Below, one piece after another: positions 27,601 to 27,800 of a stretch of 27,800 nucleotides of DNA. Position numbers and translations under genes: made by a program. The stretch covers positions 1 to 27,800 of the forward strand of contig JANBPK010000072.1 of the NCBI GenBank assembly GCA_027579435.1, written 5' to 3'. The notes below the pieces were generated by a model. That model was not told the DNA's origin and made no database searches. It saw nothing but the letters and a program-made list of their open reading frames with translations. This DNA is from Candolleomyces eurysporus (Eukaryota; Basidiomycota; Agaricomycetes; Agaricales; Psathyrellaceae). The stretch's first letter is position 1, and each line of letters opens with the position of its first letter.

Positions 27601-27667
27601 GTAAGTACTGAGTCAGTACTAAGTCAGTATCTTCATACTGACTCTGTATTAACTCTGTACTGACTCT
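27601..27667. promoter_or_regulatory. 11-bp-phased cluster of AP-1/Gcn4-like sites with hairpin
   Basis: TGAGTCA lies at 27609 and TAAGTCA at 27620, 11 bp apart. On the other side of a 4-base loop, TGACTCT lies at 27639, TAACTCT at 27650 and TGACTCT at 27661, again 11 bp apart. AGTCAGTAT (27622-27630) and ATACTGACT (27635-27643) form a perfect 9-bp stem around CTTC. TGAGTCA is the exact bZIP AP-1/Gcn4 consensus and the others differ by one or two bases. An 11-bp period puts sites on about the same face of the helix. No gene start is visible nearby. The remaining 27668-27800 is AT-rich with nothing recognised. Confidence 0.55.
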
Positions 27668-27800
27668 ACATTTTTCTATACAATTTACATTTTAACCCAA
27701 AAAAAAACACAATTGTGTGTACAAGATTATATTCCTTGATAGAATGCACAATAACTTTGTAGTATCATATNAAAAAGTAGTTGTGCTTTTGTTATTGACC

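Noticed and set aside
1..27800. tRNA, rRNA or other structured RNA genes
   Set aside because: Scanning by eye for T-loop boxes and conserved rRNA stretches gave only isolated partial matches (for example GGGGTTCGACA near 19305) without a cloverleaf context.

Overview
This window looks like a transposon graveyard from a basidiomycete fungus, most likely an Agaricomycete (inferred from short 45-70 nt GT-AG introns, an endonuclease/RT/RNase H LINE, Ty1/copia and Ty3/gypsy polyproteins, and a PIF/Harbinger-like transposase). I see no bacterial operons, rRNA, tRNA or CRISPR, and no gene that is clearly intact. Almost every coding stretch carries stops or frameshifts. Most of the stops are explained by single C-to-T or G-to-A changes. 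Nearly all N characters touch A/T homopolymers, so some frameshifts may be sequencing artefacts.

Layout. 1-1890: scrambled pieces of a LINE (RT end plus RNase H, then RT core, then an endonuclease on the opposite strand). 1940-5819: a minus-strand Ty1/copia element with matching LTRs at both ends (1940-2127 and 5610-5819), a third intruding LTR (2395-2604) and a deleted RT/RNase H middle. 5820-6440: a piece of a second copia copy. 6441-9420: AT-rich sequence with few readable remnants, including a lysine-rich stretch. 9429-10002: a periodic array of a GC-rich 8-bp core recurring about every 44 bp. 10312-10710: other diverged repeats.

11001-13619 (minus): a multi-exon gene or recent pseudogene of unknown function. 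It has three tandem copies of a ~22-codon phase-0 mini-exon, a lysine-rich nuclear-type region, a cysteine cluster and a helical C-terminus. 14714-15200 (plus): a PIF/Harbinger transposase N-terminal remnant. 15560-16318 (minus): a second decayed multi-exon gene of unknown function. 16320-19090: mostly unreadable AT-rich sequence.

19094-21001: two related LTRs sit head to head. One points left into a GC-richer unknown reading frame (20036 to about 19095). The other points right into a Ty3/gypsy element (gag 21088 onward, protease, RT, RNase H, start of integrase, broken off at about 25826). The gypsy RT is split by about 0.8 kb containing a coiled-coil exon-like frame. 25895-27585: two inverted ~190-bp arms enclosing about 1.3 kb of GC-richer, exon-like sequence. 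27601-27667: a helically phased cluster of AP-1/Gcn4-like sites.

The three recognisable reverse transcriptases are each damaged at or around the catalytic YxDD motif, so no element here looks able to move by itself. The points most worth a second look are the 44-bp array, the triplicated mini-exons, the head-to-head LTR promoters and the coiled-coil insert inside the gypsy RT.
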